Below are positions 24,250 to 37,409 of a DNA stretch of 64,000 nucleotides, piece after piece. The notes below the pieces were generated by a model. That model saw only the letters and a list, made by a program, of their open reading frames with translations. It was not told the origin of the DNA and did no database searches. Position 1 is the first letter of the stretch. The number at the start of each line of letters is the position of its first letter. The position numbers and the translations under genes were made by a program. Origin of the DNA: Parasitella parasitica (lineage: Eukaryota; Mucoromycota; Mucoromycetes; Mucorales; Mucoraceae); NCBI GenBank assembly GCA_025201805.1, contig MU619255.1, positions 113,034-177,033 of the forward strand. Direction: 5' to 3'.

Positions 24250-26404
24250 TTAATCGACTTCCTCAATGCTGGGACCATCAGTCTCATCAGTGGAACCAGC
24301 GGGGAAACCACCAGGAGCAGCTCCACCGGGCATACCACCGGGAGCAGCACCTGCAGCGCCACCGTTAGCTTGATAGAACTTCATCATGATGGGGTTAGCA
24401 ACTTCTTCAAGTTCCTTTTGCTTGGACTCGTATTCCTCCTTGGAGGCCTCTTGAGACTCATCCAACCACTTGATGGCTTCATCAACTGCCTTCTGGAGAG
24501 TAGCCTTATCATCTGCACCAAGAGCAGAGGCAACCTTCTCTTCTTGGAGAGTGTTACGGAGGTTGTAAGCATAAGATTCAAGACCGTTCTTGGCTTGGAT
24601 ACGAGAAGCAGCTTCCTCATCTTCAGCCTTATACTTTTCAGCATCGTTGACCATACGCTCGATCTCTTCCTTGGAAAGACGGCCCTTATCGTTGGTGATG
24701 GTAATCTTGTTGGACTTACCAGTGGTCTTGTCAAGAGCAGAGACGTTCAAGATACCGTTGGCATCAACGTCAAAGGTGACCTCGACTTGGGGAACACCAC
24801 GAGGAGCGGGAGGGATACCGGTTAATTCAAACTTACCAAGGATGTTATTGTCCTTTGTGCGGGCACGTTCACCTTCGAACACTTGGATAAGGACACCAGG
24901 TTGGTTATCGGCATAGGTGGAGAAGATTTCAGACTTCTTGGTAGGAACAGTAGTGTTACGCTTGATCAAGGCAGTCATGACACCACCAGCGGTTTCAATA
25001 CCGAGAGAAAGAGGGGCAACATCCAAAAGAAGGAGATCTTGAGTCTTCTCAGAGGTATCGCCAGAAAGGATAGCAGCTTGAACAGCAGCACCATAGGCAA
25101 CAGCCTCATCAGGGTTGATGGACTTGTTAGGTTCCTTACCGTTGAAGAAATCAGAAACTAACTTTTGGACCTTGGGGATACGAGTAGAACCACCAACAAG
25201 GACGATATCGTGAACTTCACCCTTACCAATCTTGGCATCACGGAGAACCTTTTCAACAGGCTCCATTGTGTTACGGAAAAGATCTTGGTTCAATTCCTCG
25301 AAACGAGCACGAGTCAAAGAAGTGTAGAAATCAACACCTTCAAAGAGAGAATCGATTTCGATAGAGGTTTGAGCAGCAGAAGACAAGGTACGCTTTGCAC
25401 GCTCACAAGCAGTACGAAGACGACGAATAGCACGGGCGTTACCGGCGATGTCCTTCTTGAACTTGCGCTTGAATTCTTGCATAAAGTGGTCAACGAGACG
25501 ATTGTCGAAATCTTCACCACCCAAATGGGTATCACCAGCAGTAGCCTTGACTTCAAAGATACCATCTTCGATGGTCAAGAGGGAAACATCAAAGGTTCCT
25601 CCACCCAAATCGAAAATCAAAACGTTACGCTCGCCCTCGACCTTCTTGTCCAAACCGTAGGCAATGGCAGCAGCGGTGGGTTCGTTAATGATACGTTGAA
25701 CGTTAAGACCGGAAATCAAACCAGCATCCTTGGTAGCTTGACGTTGACCTATAAAAAGTCGAATTGATTAACATATATGGAAAAAAACACGTCATGTTTC
25801 ATATTAATAAAGTTACTTACTGTCGTTGAAGTAGGCAGGTACAGTAATGACAGCGTTCTTGACATCACTACCGAGATAAGCTTCAGCAGTTTCCTTCATC
25901 TTGACCAGGATCATGGCAGAGATTTCTTCAGGAGTGAAGGTCTTGGTCTCGCCCTTGAATTCGACTTCAATGAGAGGTTTTGTGTCTTTATCGATAACCT
26001 TGAAAGACCAGTGCTTCATATCAGCTTGGACTTCAGCATCGTTGAAACGACGACCGATCAAACGCTTAGCATCGAAAACAGTGTTGTAAGGGTTCATTGC
26101 GACTTGATTCTTGGCAGCATCACCAATGAGACGCTCAGAGTCGGTGAAACCAACATAAGAGGGGGTGGTACGGTTACCTTGATCGTTAGCAATGATCTCA
26201 ACACGATCATTTTGCCAGACGCCAACACAAGAATAGCTAAAATGTCGATATTGTTAGTTTCTCGGTTCCTAGGAACAGAAACGCGAGTTTATCAAACTTA
26301 CGTAGTACCCAAATCAATACCAACTATTTACACAGGAACATTCAGATAAGTGGAAACAATCTAACTTTGCAATTATAGAACTTACCAGACTTTCCTCCAG
26401 ACAT
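24250..26404 (-). CDS. ssa1: Cytosolic Hsp70 chaperone (Ssa/Hsc70 type)
   Basis: Exons complement(26386..26404), complement(26302..26323), complement(25821..26236) and complement(24250..25748) give 651 residues. The protein opens [20 protein letters not shown], has [14 protein letters not shown] and [13 protein letters not shown] in the ATPase domain, and ends with a Gly/Ala/Pro-rich tail containing a GGMPGG unit followed by EEVD, the cytosolic TPR-cochaperone anchor. The first two coding exons are only 19 and 22 nt. Codon use is visibly biased toward C-ending codons compared with neighbours, as expected for a highly expressed gene. An upstream heat-shock-element-like site fits stress control. 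Confidence 0.97.
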
Positions 26405-26461
26405 TTTTCAAAAGAATATATAAAAGATTAAAGAAGAGGATAGAAAACTTTTTGTTTGTCA

Positions 26462-26470
26462 TAATTATAT
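26462..26470 (-). promoter_or_regulatory. Candidate TATA box of the Hsp70 gene
   Basis: On the minus strand this reads TATATAAT, about 60 nt upstream of the start codon at 26404. Confidence 0.4.
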
Positions 26471-26622
26471 AAAGGTCTATTTGGGAAATTTTTGTGACAA
26501 CTTTGGAAATCAAAAGAAAGTGGTAGAAATCCTATAGACTTTTTGGCTTTCTGACTGGGTGAAACAGGTGCCTGATTTCGAATATTGCTGCTTTTTGTTA
26601 AATGAACAATGGATGGACTCAT

Positions 26623-26643
26623 GTTAATTCTAGAAACTTGCGT
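26623..26643 (-). promoter_or_regulatory. Candidate heat shock element of the Hsp70 gene
   Basis: Read on the minus strand, GAAcgCAAgtTTCtaGAA gives 5-nt modules: one GAA, one imperfect CAA, then the adjacent TTC and GAA at 26628-26635. It lies about 225 nt upstream of the Hsp70 start. The match to the nGAAn module rule is visible but one module is mutated. Confidence 0.45.
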
Positions 26644-27936
26644 TCATTTGTCTATTAATTTAAAGAGTGACAACTGGTATTTTATTGGGAGGAGCACTCA
26701 ATCAGCTAACTACTGCTATCCAGAAGCTGAAAAAGACTATAAATTCTAAAATAAATTTACAATTTCTCAGCAGGTGAGTGTATATATGCGTATAGCACTG
26801 CAATATTATAGAACAAGTAATTTCCATGTGTCAACGACCAACCAACAATGAATGATTGAAAGATGTTTGATTGGTTTGGCATGGCGAATTCTTTAATATT
26901 GTATGTAAACAATACGTATGGTCACAAATGGCATCATGTAAACTAACTATTAAAGTGTATCTACGTAATATTGATAACTGCATCTTTAATATATAATGCT
27001 TAACTCTGTGATTCGAAGCGCCTTATGAATGACGGCTGCATATATACTAGAAGATTGTATAATGTTTTTGAAATAGTCGGCTAAGGACTAAATAACATAA
27101 GCACACTATCTAAAGTACCGCCATATAATGCATATCGCAGAACAATTGGTTTTCGGTAACTTGTTGTATCCATAGAATGCCATAAATTACCACTACCGTA
27201 TTTCAACTCAGTTGTCATAGCAACCGTTCCTGATCGGATCTAAGGTGAAATGGCATCGATTACTCTATCTAGTAAATAGAAGTATTCAATAGAATGTCTT
27301 GTATAAGAAACCATCTACTTGGGTTCTACTTATTCTAAATTGCGAAGCTCAACTTATCGATGAATGATTTACATTCATACCGATTAGCTGATTAAATATA
27401 GAAATATGTTTTGCTCTGACGACTACTGTGTTATAATCTTGTTTGACAATTAAATGTCAAACATGACGACCTGATTGTATTTTATAGATTGATTCAGATA
27501 GATTTATTCTAATATAAATAGACAGTTTCTTATCAATCAATAAATTAATAGTTTTGTATCTGGTAAATTAAATTTTTATTACTTTCTTATATTCTTTATA
27601 TCATATACAATCACCTGCTGTGCTCAATTTCAAGACCTGGGACAACAGTCTGATTTAGAGAGTCGAACGATATATTGTATCTATTGTCCATGAACATGTC
27701 ATGCCAAGTTATAAATAAGGAACATGATCCATTGGAATATGTTTCTGAATTGTGTTCAGGATTGAGTTTGCTTGAGTTTACTTGAGTTTGACTTTCGGTT
27801 GGGAAATCGACACATCACATACCGTATAGAAATTGATTGTAATTAATTAGTGTATTTATAATCATTTAGCTTAAATTTATATTTTATTAATTTTAAAAAA
27901 TAAAAGTATTTGATCAAGCAGAATACAGTATGAATT
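26644..27936. other. AT-rich intergenic region, no gene seen
   Basis: Lies between the Hsp70 promoter and the 3' end of the alpha-COP gene. It has many stop codons in all frames. A short triple repeat of GAGTTT(G/A)CTT-like units occurs at 27763-27790. Confidence 0.5.
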
Positions 27937-30900
27937 TTATGATTGGTTTCCACCAATCATTGAAACTTTACAAATATTACATGCTTTTCCGTCATATTCG
28001 GGTTTATAAGAAGCCTCACAATAACAACATTCAACCTTGGGAGAACCACGGTAGATGGGTACAAAGCTTGCTGCACAGATATCAAATGGATTGTATTGAT
28101 CATAATCAAAAGAAAATTCATCTTGTAAATTACGTTCGCAAACGGATTGAATTTTACGAGCCTAATACAGAGTCAAAATGAGTTTATATTGTAACATTTT
28201 AAATGGATTAACATCTTGTTTACCTCATCTGCGATGGTTCTAGGTGGAGCAAGTTCAAGTAATCTGGATGCAAATTGCGATGCCGTGCTGTAATTTTTAG
28301 CTCTGAAGGCTTGCTTTGTTGCTTGACGCAATGCTAATTGCATATGTGGTGTTTGTAATTGACAATGTGCAAAGTAAGCAGCTAATTCAAGTGCACTTTT
28401 CGTATCCTCAGGTTCTTGACCAGTAATTGATCTACGTTTTTGTTCCATAGACAAACCTAACAAATACTCTCGACATATATCTATCAACTTGGCCAATTCT
28501 CTTGATTCCTCGTCGTTGTTTATCACTGTAAACAAAGCTGAATGCAATAACAACTTGAAATGTTGGGCTGCTGCAACCAGTTTACCAGATGTGAAGAGAC
28601 GATAAGCTGTCTGAAGCTGTGTGGTGACAATCGTTTGGAAGTTGTAGACTGCAACAGGCAGTGTATTGCGAGGAGTGGATGTCTCGGGATTACGACGCAA
28701 GTTGTAGGTTACACTGGGTGCGCTAGCAATTCCAGCAACAGAGATGTGAGCCGCTTGGTAAATAGCCAAAAAGTGGGATTTAAGTGGTTCAAAATCGACA
28801 ATGCCCTTTTGACGGTTCAAGATTTGCATTGCACTTTCAAACGCACCGGCAGCAATGTGATCAGCAGCAACATTAGAGTTTTGAGCCCAAAGTGTGTTCT
28901 CATTCACCCCCTCAGCGGGAGCAACAAATTCAGCAGTTTCTTTGGCAGCAACATGGCCCATTTCAGCGTCCAATTCGGCCTTAATGTCATCATCATCGTC
29001 CCAACCACCATCGCCGTTCAAGTCATCATTTTCAAATTCATCATCATTGGGTGCGCCCAGTAAATCCTTATCCAAAGCAGGTTTTGCTGATGAAGCAAAG
29101 CCAAGATCGTCGTCATCTCCCCAATCACCAGTAGCTTCTTCAATATTATCAATTTGGTCATCATAGTTGAAACTAGGAGCACTGATTGCAGCACCGGGCT
29201 TTTGTTGCTGTTGCTGTTGCTGAACAAAAGCGCCTTCAAAAAAGCTCTTGGACACGGTTAGTAATGGCCAGTTGGTGTCTTCAAGTTGAGTTACAGGCTT
29301 AGTGGTAGCGGGTAATTGATCAGAAACTGATGGCAGCTCGAAATCAGCTTCTGTCTTGCCAGCAGCAGCCAAGATAGCTTCTGCCTGTTCAGTCAGGCCA
29401 TGTGTCTTTGCAGTCATGTAGGCCAAAGGCAATTGACCGACATCTTGCAACAAACGGATACGTTCTGCGACATCACCAAGGTAGAGAGAGTTTTGGAATC
29501 GCATCAAGGGATCCTTCTGCAACTGAGAAATTTCCAGCATTTTACGCAAGTTGGTTTGATTGCCTTCCAAAAGATACAAGAAGGAGAGTTTGTCCATCTT
29601 CTTGGTACGCTGGTAAGATAATTCAACAATCTTGTAGTTGCCGTGGCGCAAAGCTTCAGCGCCGAGCTTGGACCAGTAATCAGGCTTGTTCATCGACTTT
29701 GCAGTTTCAAGAGCAACATCCAAATTTCCACATTCAAGAGCGAGTTCGAAGCGAGTTTTGTCATCTCTAACAAAGTGCAAAGCAATCTCGGGGTACCCCT
29801 TCTTTTGGAGGTAGGCAATGATGGATTGGCCAACCAAATTGGAGGTACGGATAATATGGAGGACCTCTTCGTATTGCTTCTTGACAAGGGCCAGTTTGAA
29901 GCGGTATTCTGTGGGATCAATAACAATTTCACGGACCTTGCCATCACGGTCAAGAGCATAAAGCTTCTTTCCCTTGATACGAGTCAAATAAATTGGTTGA
30001 TCCAGTGTGCGAACAATGCCATTATCGCCTTGAGGCAACGCATATTTGATGTGATTCAATGTGCAGTAGATCAAAACACCAGAGTCATCCCAAGTGGCAC
30101 TCTTGATGCGAATAGTTTCATGGATTTGACTGGTCTGCTTCAAATCCTTTGTGGCAATAGTGATGGTATGTTTGCTCAAAAGAGCAACCATAGACATGTC
30201 GGTAGACCAAACAATGTATTTGACAGAAGAAACTGCCAGTTCAGCAGTGGCACGACGCTGTTGGATATCAAACAAAATAACAGACGAAGGTGTAGCCATC
30301 AACAGAGAATTGGGACCAGCATAATAGATATCTGTCACTTGACCGGGCGTCTTGAAAGACTTGGTTTCCTTGTTTTGAAGATCACGGATTTGAATCACTT
30401 GGTTAGTTTTATCAAAGACAGCAAAGCGATTACGAGCAATGAAGAGAGCGGCATGACCAACGCCCTTCATAGATTCGTCAGAGGGTTCCTGAAGGGTGCC
30501 GCCCAAGTTTTTGGGAAGGCGGTACAGCTCATAGGATCCACCCTCATATGGGGAGGTCAATAGAATGGCCTTTTCTGCAGGGTTGAAGGATAATGTGCGG
30601 GGAGCAACGAATTGAGAGCCTAATTTACGGACAGACATGACCTCTTGGTCAGCAGTACTGGGGAAATCGTGAATATGCAAAATGCTGTGTTTGATGTAAT
30701 AGAGTTCGTTGCTGTGAACTTGGAAAGCAGGACGTTCACGTTCAAGCTTAAAGACAATTAAACCACTGTCATGACCAGCAGCAAACAAATTGAGCTCAGG
30801 ATGAGATGTTAGCACCCAGAAACGATCATGGTCTCGTCTAAAAGTGGCAACAGCAGTACGTTTTGTTAAATCCCAAACACGGATGGTTTTATCCTCACTA

Positions 30901-31961
30901 TCAGATAAAATAAGGTCTTGGCGTGGATGGAAGATGGCACTGGAAACGTTGTTGTAGTGGCCACGGCAGCTGTCCACTTCCCAAGCCTTGGTATCTATCA
31001 TTACAGCAGGTAAATACACCCATCGCAAGCATTTTCAACCAAGAAAAAAAAATACAGCATACCGTTCATTCTCCAGAGTTTCACTTGACGGTCATCACCA
31101 GCTGAGATAATCAACGGAAGGGTGGGATGGAAAGAGGCCCAATTCACCCCGTGGTCATGACCTTCCAATACATACTTGACCATAACATCAGTTGTGCCAA
31201 ACATATCGCCGCCAGGTCCAGGCCTTCCCATATCATCCATTGTCATGGCACTAGGAGCTTGGGATTTCTTGCGCAAGCCTATAAAGCCATATTAAAAAAA
31301 AAGGGTCAATATCCCACATGTTCAATTTACCAGTGATATCCCAAACACGGACGGTTTGATCCATGGATGCCGAGACAATTAAATCCGTCTTGGGATGGAA
31401 CTGAGCACACATGACATAATGATTATGTCCTGTCAAGATGGCGATACAGGCTCTAGATTGCCAGTTCCAAATACGAATAGTTTGATCATCAGAAGCGGAA
31501 ATTATCCAAGGCAGTTCGTTATGGAAAAATACAGTACGAACATAGTCGAGATGGCCGTTCAGGGTAAAAAGACAGCGACGAGTCTTGTAGTTCCACACTT
31601 TGATCTTGTAATCATCACCGCCAGAAACGAACAAAGGCTGCGTAGGGTGGAAGGAGATTCCTCTAACAGGTCCTATTCAGGTGTATTTTGTTTGTTGAGT
31701 GAATGAATTCTCGTACATGATGGTCTTTTTGTTTTTTACCATCGTGCTCTTCGAAACGCTCGAGCAACGTGCCCATGCGATAATCCCAGAGTTGAATACA
31801 ACCGTTGTGTAAGGAAGCTAGAATCCATGGACGCTTGGGGTGGAAAGCAACGCCCTTAACGCGGTTGCTTTTGGATTCGAACTGTAGACGATGAAATGCT
31901 GTTGATAATCACCTTCCACACACTGCCGCATCATTTGACTTACCTTTGTGAGCATTTGCAT
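27937..31961 (-). CDS. COPA: Coatomer subunit alpha (alpha-COP)
   Basis: Exons complement(31944..31961), complement(31740..31881), complement(31331..31672), complement(31063..31278), complement(28224..30994) and complement(27937..28161) close in frame to 1237 residues. The N-terminal WD40 propeller is clear ([17 protein letters not shown], then repeats such as [12 protein letters not shown] and [11 protein letters not shown]), followed by a second propeller, an alpha-solenoid, an acidic linker ([11 protein letters not shown]) and the C-terminal epsilon-COP-binding domain. The last exon encodes [16 protein letters not shown] and paired Cys motifs (CCYC, CNIC), completing the domain. It acts in the COPI coat for Golgi-to-ER retrieval by binding dilysine cargo. 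The first coding exon has only 18 nt; a second in-frame ATG lies two codons later. Confidence 0.97.
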
Positions 31962-33062
31962 CTTGAAGTCTACTATTGAATAATCTGTAGTTGTAAAAGA
32001 AGAGTCAGCAAGATACTACTACTCGGCGCGTTCTAATGTTCATATTAAAATACCCTAAAAAAAAAAAAAAAAAGTGCTATCAATCTAAACGGTAAAAAGC
32101 GTTAGTACATGATTGCCTGCCTTGGTTTACAAAATGGTGCTTTTGAAACTTTACATGAGCAATAAATAGAGCTGGTTTTTTTTACTAATAGTTATTTAAT
32201 AAAGACAAAGGTTTATCTCTCATGTTTGGGATTTAATACTGTGGTTTTTTTTACGGAGCCCTAATCGCCATCAGCTCACAGTGTAAAGCAATCCACAAAC
32301 GGTTGCACATTACATTGTATTATTGGCCAACAACGTGTCCTGAGTGACGTGTCAAGGCTTGCATGTTGTGATTTATTCATATATGTGTATTCAAAAGAGC
32401 ATATAAAGGTCTATTACGACCATGGTGAGCATATAAAGAGTCAAATAATTCTACAAGAGAAAGGCGAAAACAGTGCATGAGAGTTGGAATTGCTTATTTC
32501 AAATAAAGGCAGGCTTTGGAAGCGTGGCCATATATGCCACACCAGTAGCTATGGATGAATAGATACACATATTAGGCCCTTTTTGAACTTAATTGTAGGA
32601 TATTCGATATACCATTGACCACCTTCTAAATTCAAAGGTTTAATAATGTGTGATATTATGGCATCGTTTTCGGTTGGGACAACTGCAGGAGACGGCGCTC
32701 CGCTACGGCGCCCGGCTTCATTCGAGTCATTGTTTACAACTACTGTTGTTGCTACAGGCATTTGTTTATATAGATTATATACGAGGAGAAAAATGAAAGA
32801 AAAAGATGCAATAAAAATGTGTCGTCTTGTATGCAAAGCTTAAATAATTCGAGAAAAATGCTGTCAATTGACATTGGTACAATAAGATGGTATCCTGCTG
32901 TCATGCTCTGCTCTCTTGAGACCCACGAAAGATTGGACCCCTTTCAAGTCTGAAATGTGGCGTAATAACAGCTGTTCTCTGCTTTCTATCAAATGCAGAA
33001 TCCAATACCATTTTTATGAAAACAGTAAAAGTGGAACCAAATCCGAGTTTTATTATATGATT
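31962..33062. other. Intergenic region, no gene supported
   Basis: A minus-strand frame at 32549-32836 would encode a hydrophobic stretch (FIASFSFIFLLVYNLY) and a soluble tail, but it has no suitable ATG and no recognised motif. The leader of alpha-COP probably contains another intron (acceptor near 31984). Confidence 0.4.
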
Positions 33063-33953
33063 TTATGCGTGGTTTATTGCAGAAAAGGATCGTTCCATTT
33101 TGTGCTGCTGCTGCTGCTGCTGGTGTTGCTGTTTGTGATCTTGGGGCTGTTGCTGATGTAATTGATATGAGTAATAGTTATCCTGGCGATGAGGGCCTGT
33201 CTCATGTCTCTGGTATTTGCTTCTAGGCTGTGATGGTTGATCAGCTCTCTGTCTTTTTTTATTAAGCACAGCTTTCGGTATAGGCGAATGGATGACAGGA
33301 TCAGTAGGGGCTCCGCCGGACAAAAAGTTTGTCAGCGATTCCAACTGCTTGACGAGTCGTAGATCTTCTTGATTTGCATTGACATCAAACAGCTCTAGTC
33401 GTTCAAATGGCGGATCGTCCAGCTTCATGTATGCCAGTTGGTTGATAAGATTGTGTAACGTGCTTTGACCCAGATAATTAGTGGAATTTGCTAGTTCAGT
33501 CGCATACTCTTCATGATCAAAAGTGTATTGTCGAAATGTAATGGGAATTCGGTTGCTCTGTTGCAGCATTGCTAAATTACCTGCAAACACGCCGAGATGT
33601 TGCACTAATTGCTCTAGATTGACGGAGGGCGTATTTATCTGTATACGCTTCACAGAGTGTGCAAATTGATCAAAAATCATGAAATAGCCTGTCCAGGTCA
33701 GGGGTAAATACACCATCTTCAATGACAAGATGCCATAGTGGCGAGTAATACGTGGAACAATACGCTGCGCGAATTTGTCAGTAATGCGGTCATCGCCAAC
33801 AGGAAATAACAAATCACTTGTCCATATTTCAGGTGTTTTGTAAACCAAGTCTCGTAGTCTTGAATGACTATCTCCAAGTGCCAACAAGTCTTTTAATTCT
33901 AGATTTAATATCACCTGAGTGATAATTTGATCAGTTAAGGATAATAAGCTCAT
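33063..33953 (-). CDS. F-box protein with Gln-rich tail
   Basis: A single exon of 296 residues. Residues 1-50 (LSLTDQIITQVILNLELKDL, then SHSRLRDLVYKTPEIW) fit an F-box, the Skp1-binding helix bundle of SCF ubiquitin ligases. The middle 150 residues are helical with no recognisable substrate domain (no LRR or WD repeats). The C-terminal 70 residues are basic and then glutamine/histidine-rich. The substrate is unknown. The ATG at 33953 is the first in the frame. Confidence 0.75.
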   Translation of the reverse strand: MSLLSLTDQIITQVILNLELKDLLALGDSHSRLRDLVYKTPEIWTSDLLFPVGDDRITDKFAQRIVPRITRHYGILSLKMVYLPLTWTGYFMIFDQFAHSVKRIQINTPSVNLEQLVQHLGVFAGNLAMLQQSNRIPITFRQYTFDHEEYATELANSTNYLGQSTLHNLINQLAYMKLDDPPFERLELFDVNANQEDLRLVKQLESLTNFLSGGAPTDPVIHSPIPKAVLNKKRQRADQPSQPRSKYQRHETGPHRQDNYYSYQLHQQQPQDHKQQHQQQQQQHKMERSFSAINHA

Positions 33954-34344
33954 ATTTTAGTTATTCTTTCTTCAAATAGTACAAAAGAGATGTGTGGATG
34001 GAAATATCAATTGGCCTTGCAAAAAGCAGATTATGAGATGAAAAGGGGAAGGGAGGTTTTTTTTTTTTTTTTTTTTTGGCAAAAAAAGAGAAAGACTCTA
34101 TTTCTTGCAACAACAAACAATCAGATGTAACTTGGATAAAAAATCCCAACCTTAATATAGAAATCAACTAGCAGCAGTTTGTGTTTCCTGTTGAATCTGT
34201 AATCCCGCTTTGACCAAATACACTGTCTACTATAAGCCAATTGCAGCTTTTTACATTCTACCCCTGTGAAGGCCGATTACACCTGTTTTCAAGATTACCT
34301 GGTAAATTGATTCCAAGGAACTAGCGTTCTACAATAGTCGGTTT
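33954..34344. other. Intergenic region with a 23-nt T run
   Basis: Spacer between the F-box gene and the 3' end of the Myb gene. It contains a long T homopolymer at about 34055-34077. No gene is seen. Confidence 0.5.
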
Positions 34345-35421
34345 TTATTTTTGTTTTTCAGTTAGACCTTTCATGACCAACTTGTTGTATTTACTGAAAT
34401 GGTTCCACAGATCCCTCAGTGATCGCTTGGATCCCAATGCCTGTTTTGCTTTAGGCATATCTCGTCCATGCTCTACATACGCCTGATAGACTCTTTTCTC
34501 TTCATCTGCGGTCCATTTTGATCTGTCAACGTCTGGTGCTAATACATTTTGATAATGCTGCGAAACATGACGAGGTGTGCGCGAAAGGCTGGCTGCTTTG
34601 GTTACAACTGCAAAATTTTCTCCGTATTGTTCCACAGCATCTAGAATTCGCTTGTCCTCTTCTGCAGAAAATTTTCCCTTCTTTTTGTCGTTCATTTGCC
34701 AACGCCAACGCTCCAAGCATTGACGTGGAGTTCTTGATCCCATTTTTGAAGCAATCTGTTGCATGTTATTTTCTCCAAACCTATGTACCAATGTTGCTAA
34801 TTTTTCATTTTCATCACTTGACCATTTTCCGTGCTTTATGTTTGGGTCGACAGAGTGTTTGTAAGTCTGCTTGACTATATTTAAAGTTCGCTTTCTAGGT
34901 AGTTTCTCTAGAATTGATTGCCAGTCTTCTATTTCTTGAAAGGCTCTTCCTTGGCCAAGATTTTTCAGCGCTGCCAGTTCTTCTTTAGTCCAAGCCCCCC
35001 TTAAATACGCATCGGTCAATACATTGTATCGACCCATTACGTTGCCGGCGGTGCGATCAATCAGATTGCGTGAAATCATGGACCATCGTTTTCCATGCAC
35101 CGCAACCATATCACACAACTTTTTATCCTCTTCTTTGCTCCATCTACAACGAGAACGCAACGATTCCTGCTGCCTGACCTTTTGGGCTTTTTCGCGAAGT
35201 AATTCGACTGGAGAAAACAGAGAATGAGAAGGTTTTTCGTCCTCAATGCCAGCTTCCTTATGTTTGATGATGGCGTCGATTTGTTCTTCTTTGATGGCAC
35301 GGTTGGTATAAAATAACATTTGAGACGTTGTGGCAAAGACAACCCGACTACATGTAGAAATGCGAATGAATAGAAGGGTGTTTTGACTGATATTGAAGGT
35401 TTTCTTTGCTAATGCTGCCAT
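34345..35421 (-). CDS. Five-repeat Myb/SANT protein with mitochondrial-like N terminus
   Basis: A single exon of 358 residues from the ATG at 35421. After an N-terminal stretch with Lys, Arg, Ser and Thr but no acidic residue for about 40 positions (MAALAKKTF, later RISTCSRVVF), five Myb-type repeats follow, beginning at CRWSKEEDKKL, GAWTKEELAAL, GKWSSDENEKL, GKFSAEEDKRI and SKWTADEEKRV. This order resembles multi-Myb factors such as SNAPc subunit 4, but it is shorter. The N terminus would suit mitochondrial import, which is inference. An upstream in-frame ATG at 35511 would replace it with a hydrophobic extension. A GA repeat sits directly upstream. Confidence 0.8.
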   Translation of the reverse strand: MAALAKKTFNISQNTLLFIRISTCSRVVFATTSQMLFYTNRAIKEEQIDAIIKHKEAGIEDEKPSHSLFSPVELLREKAQKVRQQESLRSRCRWSKEEDKKLCDMVAVHGKRWSMISRNLIDRTAGNVMGRYNVLTDAYLRGAWTKEELAALKNLGQGRAFQEIEDWQSILEKLPRKRTLNIVKQTYKHSVDPNIKHGKWSSDENEKLATLVHRFGENNMQQIASKMGSRTPRQCLERWRWQMNDKKKGKFSAEEDKRILDAVEQYGENFAVVTKAASLSRTPRHVSQHYQNVLAPDVDRSKWTADEEKRVYQAYVEHGRDMPKAKQALGSKRSLRDLWNHFSKYNKLVMKGLTEKQK

Positions 35422-35519
35422 TTTGATTTGTTTGGAAACAAACAAAGAAGGGACAAAAAAAAAGGCGAGCAGCGAAAATTTAAATAACAGGCTCTCGGTC
35501 CCGGCAAACATTAAAGGGC

Positions 35520-35537
35520 GAGAGAGAGAGAGAGAGA
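35520..35537 (+). repeat. GA dinucleotide repeat upstream of the Myb gene
   Basis: A pure GA run about 100 nt upstream of the Myb protein start. GA/CT runs are common in promoters. Confidence 0.75.
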
Positions 35538-35717
35538 AAGATGAATGATGCTACAATGAATACTTGAATCAGTTAAAGATTTCTATCATAATTCGACCGT
35601 TGAATCTGTACTTTATTAATAACAGGATTTATACCACATTTTGAAATATTTTTTATTAATCGCCCTGGTCTAAATTTACAAGTGTAATCTTCTCCAAAAA
35701 AAAAAAAAAAGGTACGC

Positions 35718-36647
<930 letters not shown>

Positions 36648-37409
36648 GGTAATGAAAAAGAGTACAGTGGAAAAAAGAAACGCATTGCGGGAGATTGCGC
36701 GCTTTCTGATATTATGTCCAAGAAAAAAAATCACGTGGATAATGAAGGGTGTATATTGTCTTGTTTCAATTGAAAAGTCTCCTGTGAGCAACTAATCCTA
36801 ATCTTTAAAAAAAAACAGCTCCATTTATGAGGATTATGAATGTATATTCGATGGGCGTATGTGGTAATGGACATAGCAAGTTTAACTGTCCATAAAAGTA
36901 AGAGGCTTGAAACTCTTGGGTATTGCAAATATGTTATAACGTACGCCAATACAGATTTGTTGCGACGTATCGACTGTATTGTTGATGTGATTTGCTATTA
37001 GACATGGCTTATTCTAGGCACATGCCCTTTCAAAATTGATTAGTTTGAAATACAACCCTCTCAACCATTCAAATAGAAACCCATAGGAACAAGATAGCTG
37101 ACATAAGATACTGCCACTTCAACGTGTATCTTTTTTGATACGAACAATTGATAGCCTACGAAAAGCAGCACATTATGACTTCGCTGTTTAGTTCAGCTAT
37201 AGCTCAATCTGTAAAATTACAATACAAGACTAATTTGCATATGTAACTGGAACAATGTATGCCATCACGATAGGCGTGTCTGGTATCCAAATACACGACT
37301 TTACTTGAAAATAATGTCCCTCATCGACTACATAAGTTTCTTGATTAGTGTAGAGATACGATTAGCAGCTATTTAGTTCCTTTCAGCGTTTTTCTGTTGT
37401 TAAATGTTG
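36648..37409. other. Intergenic region, no gene seen
   Basis: AT-rich spacer. It includes the promoter of the Rab gene. Short frames only. Confidence 0.5.

Noticed and set aside
24370..26349. Long antisense frames across the Hsp70 gene (up to 200 residues)
   Set aside because: They arise from the strong codon bias of Hsp70, a well-known artefact, and have no start context or motifs of their own.
27930..28181. Plus-strand 83-residue frame that looked like a small LYR-type mitochondrial protein
   Set aside because: The opposite strand carries the last alpha-COP exon (27937-28161) with correct acceptor, conserved Cys pairs and stop, so the plus-strand frame is its shadow.
28560..30563. Plus-strand frames of 167 and 306 residues within alpha-COP
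   Set aside because: They lie wholly inside a conserved exon of the minus-strand gene and have no recognisable domains.
32549..32836. Minus-strand frame with a hydrophobic segment
   Set aside because: It has no suitable ATG, no homology I can name, and the opposite strand is equally open.
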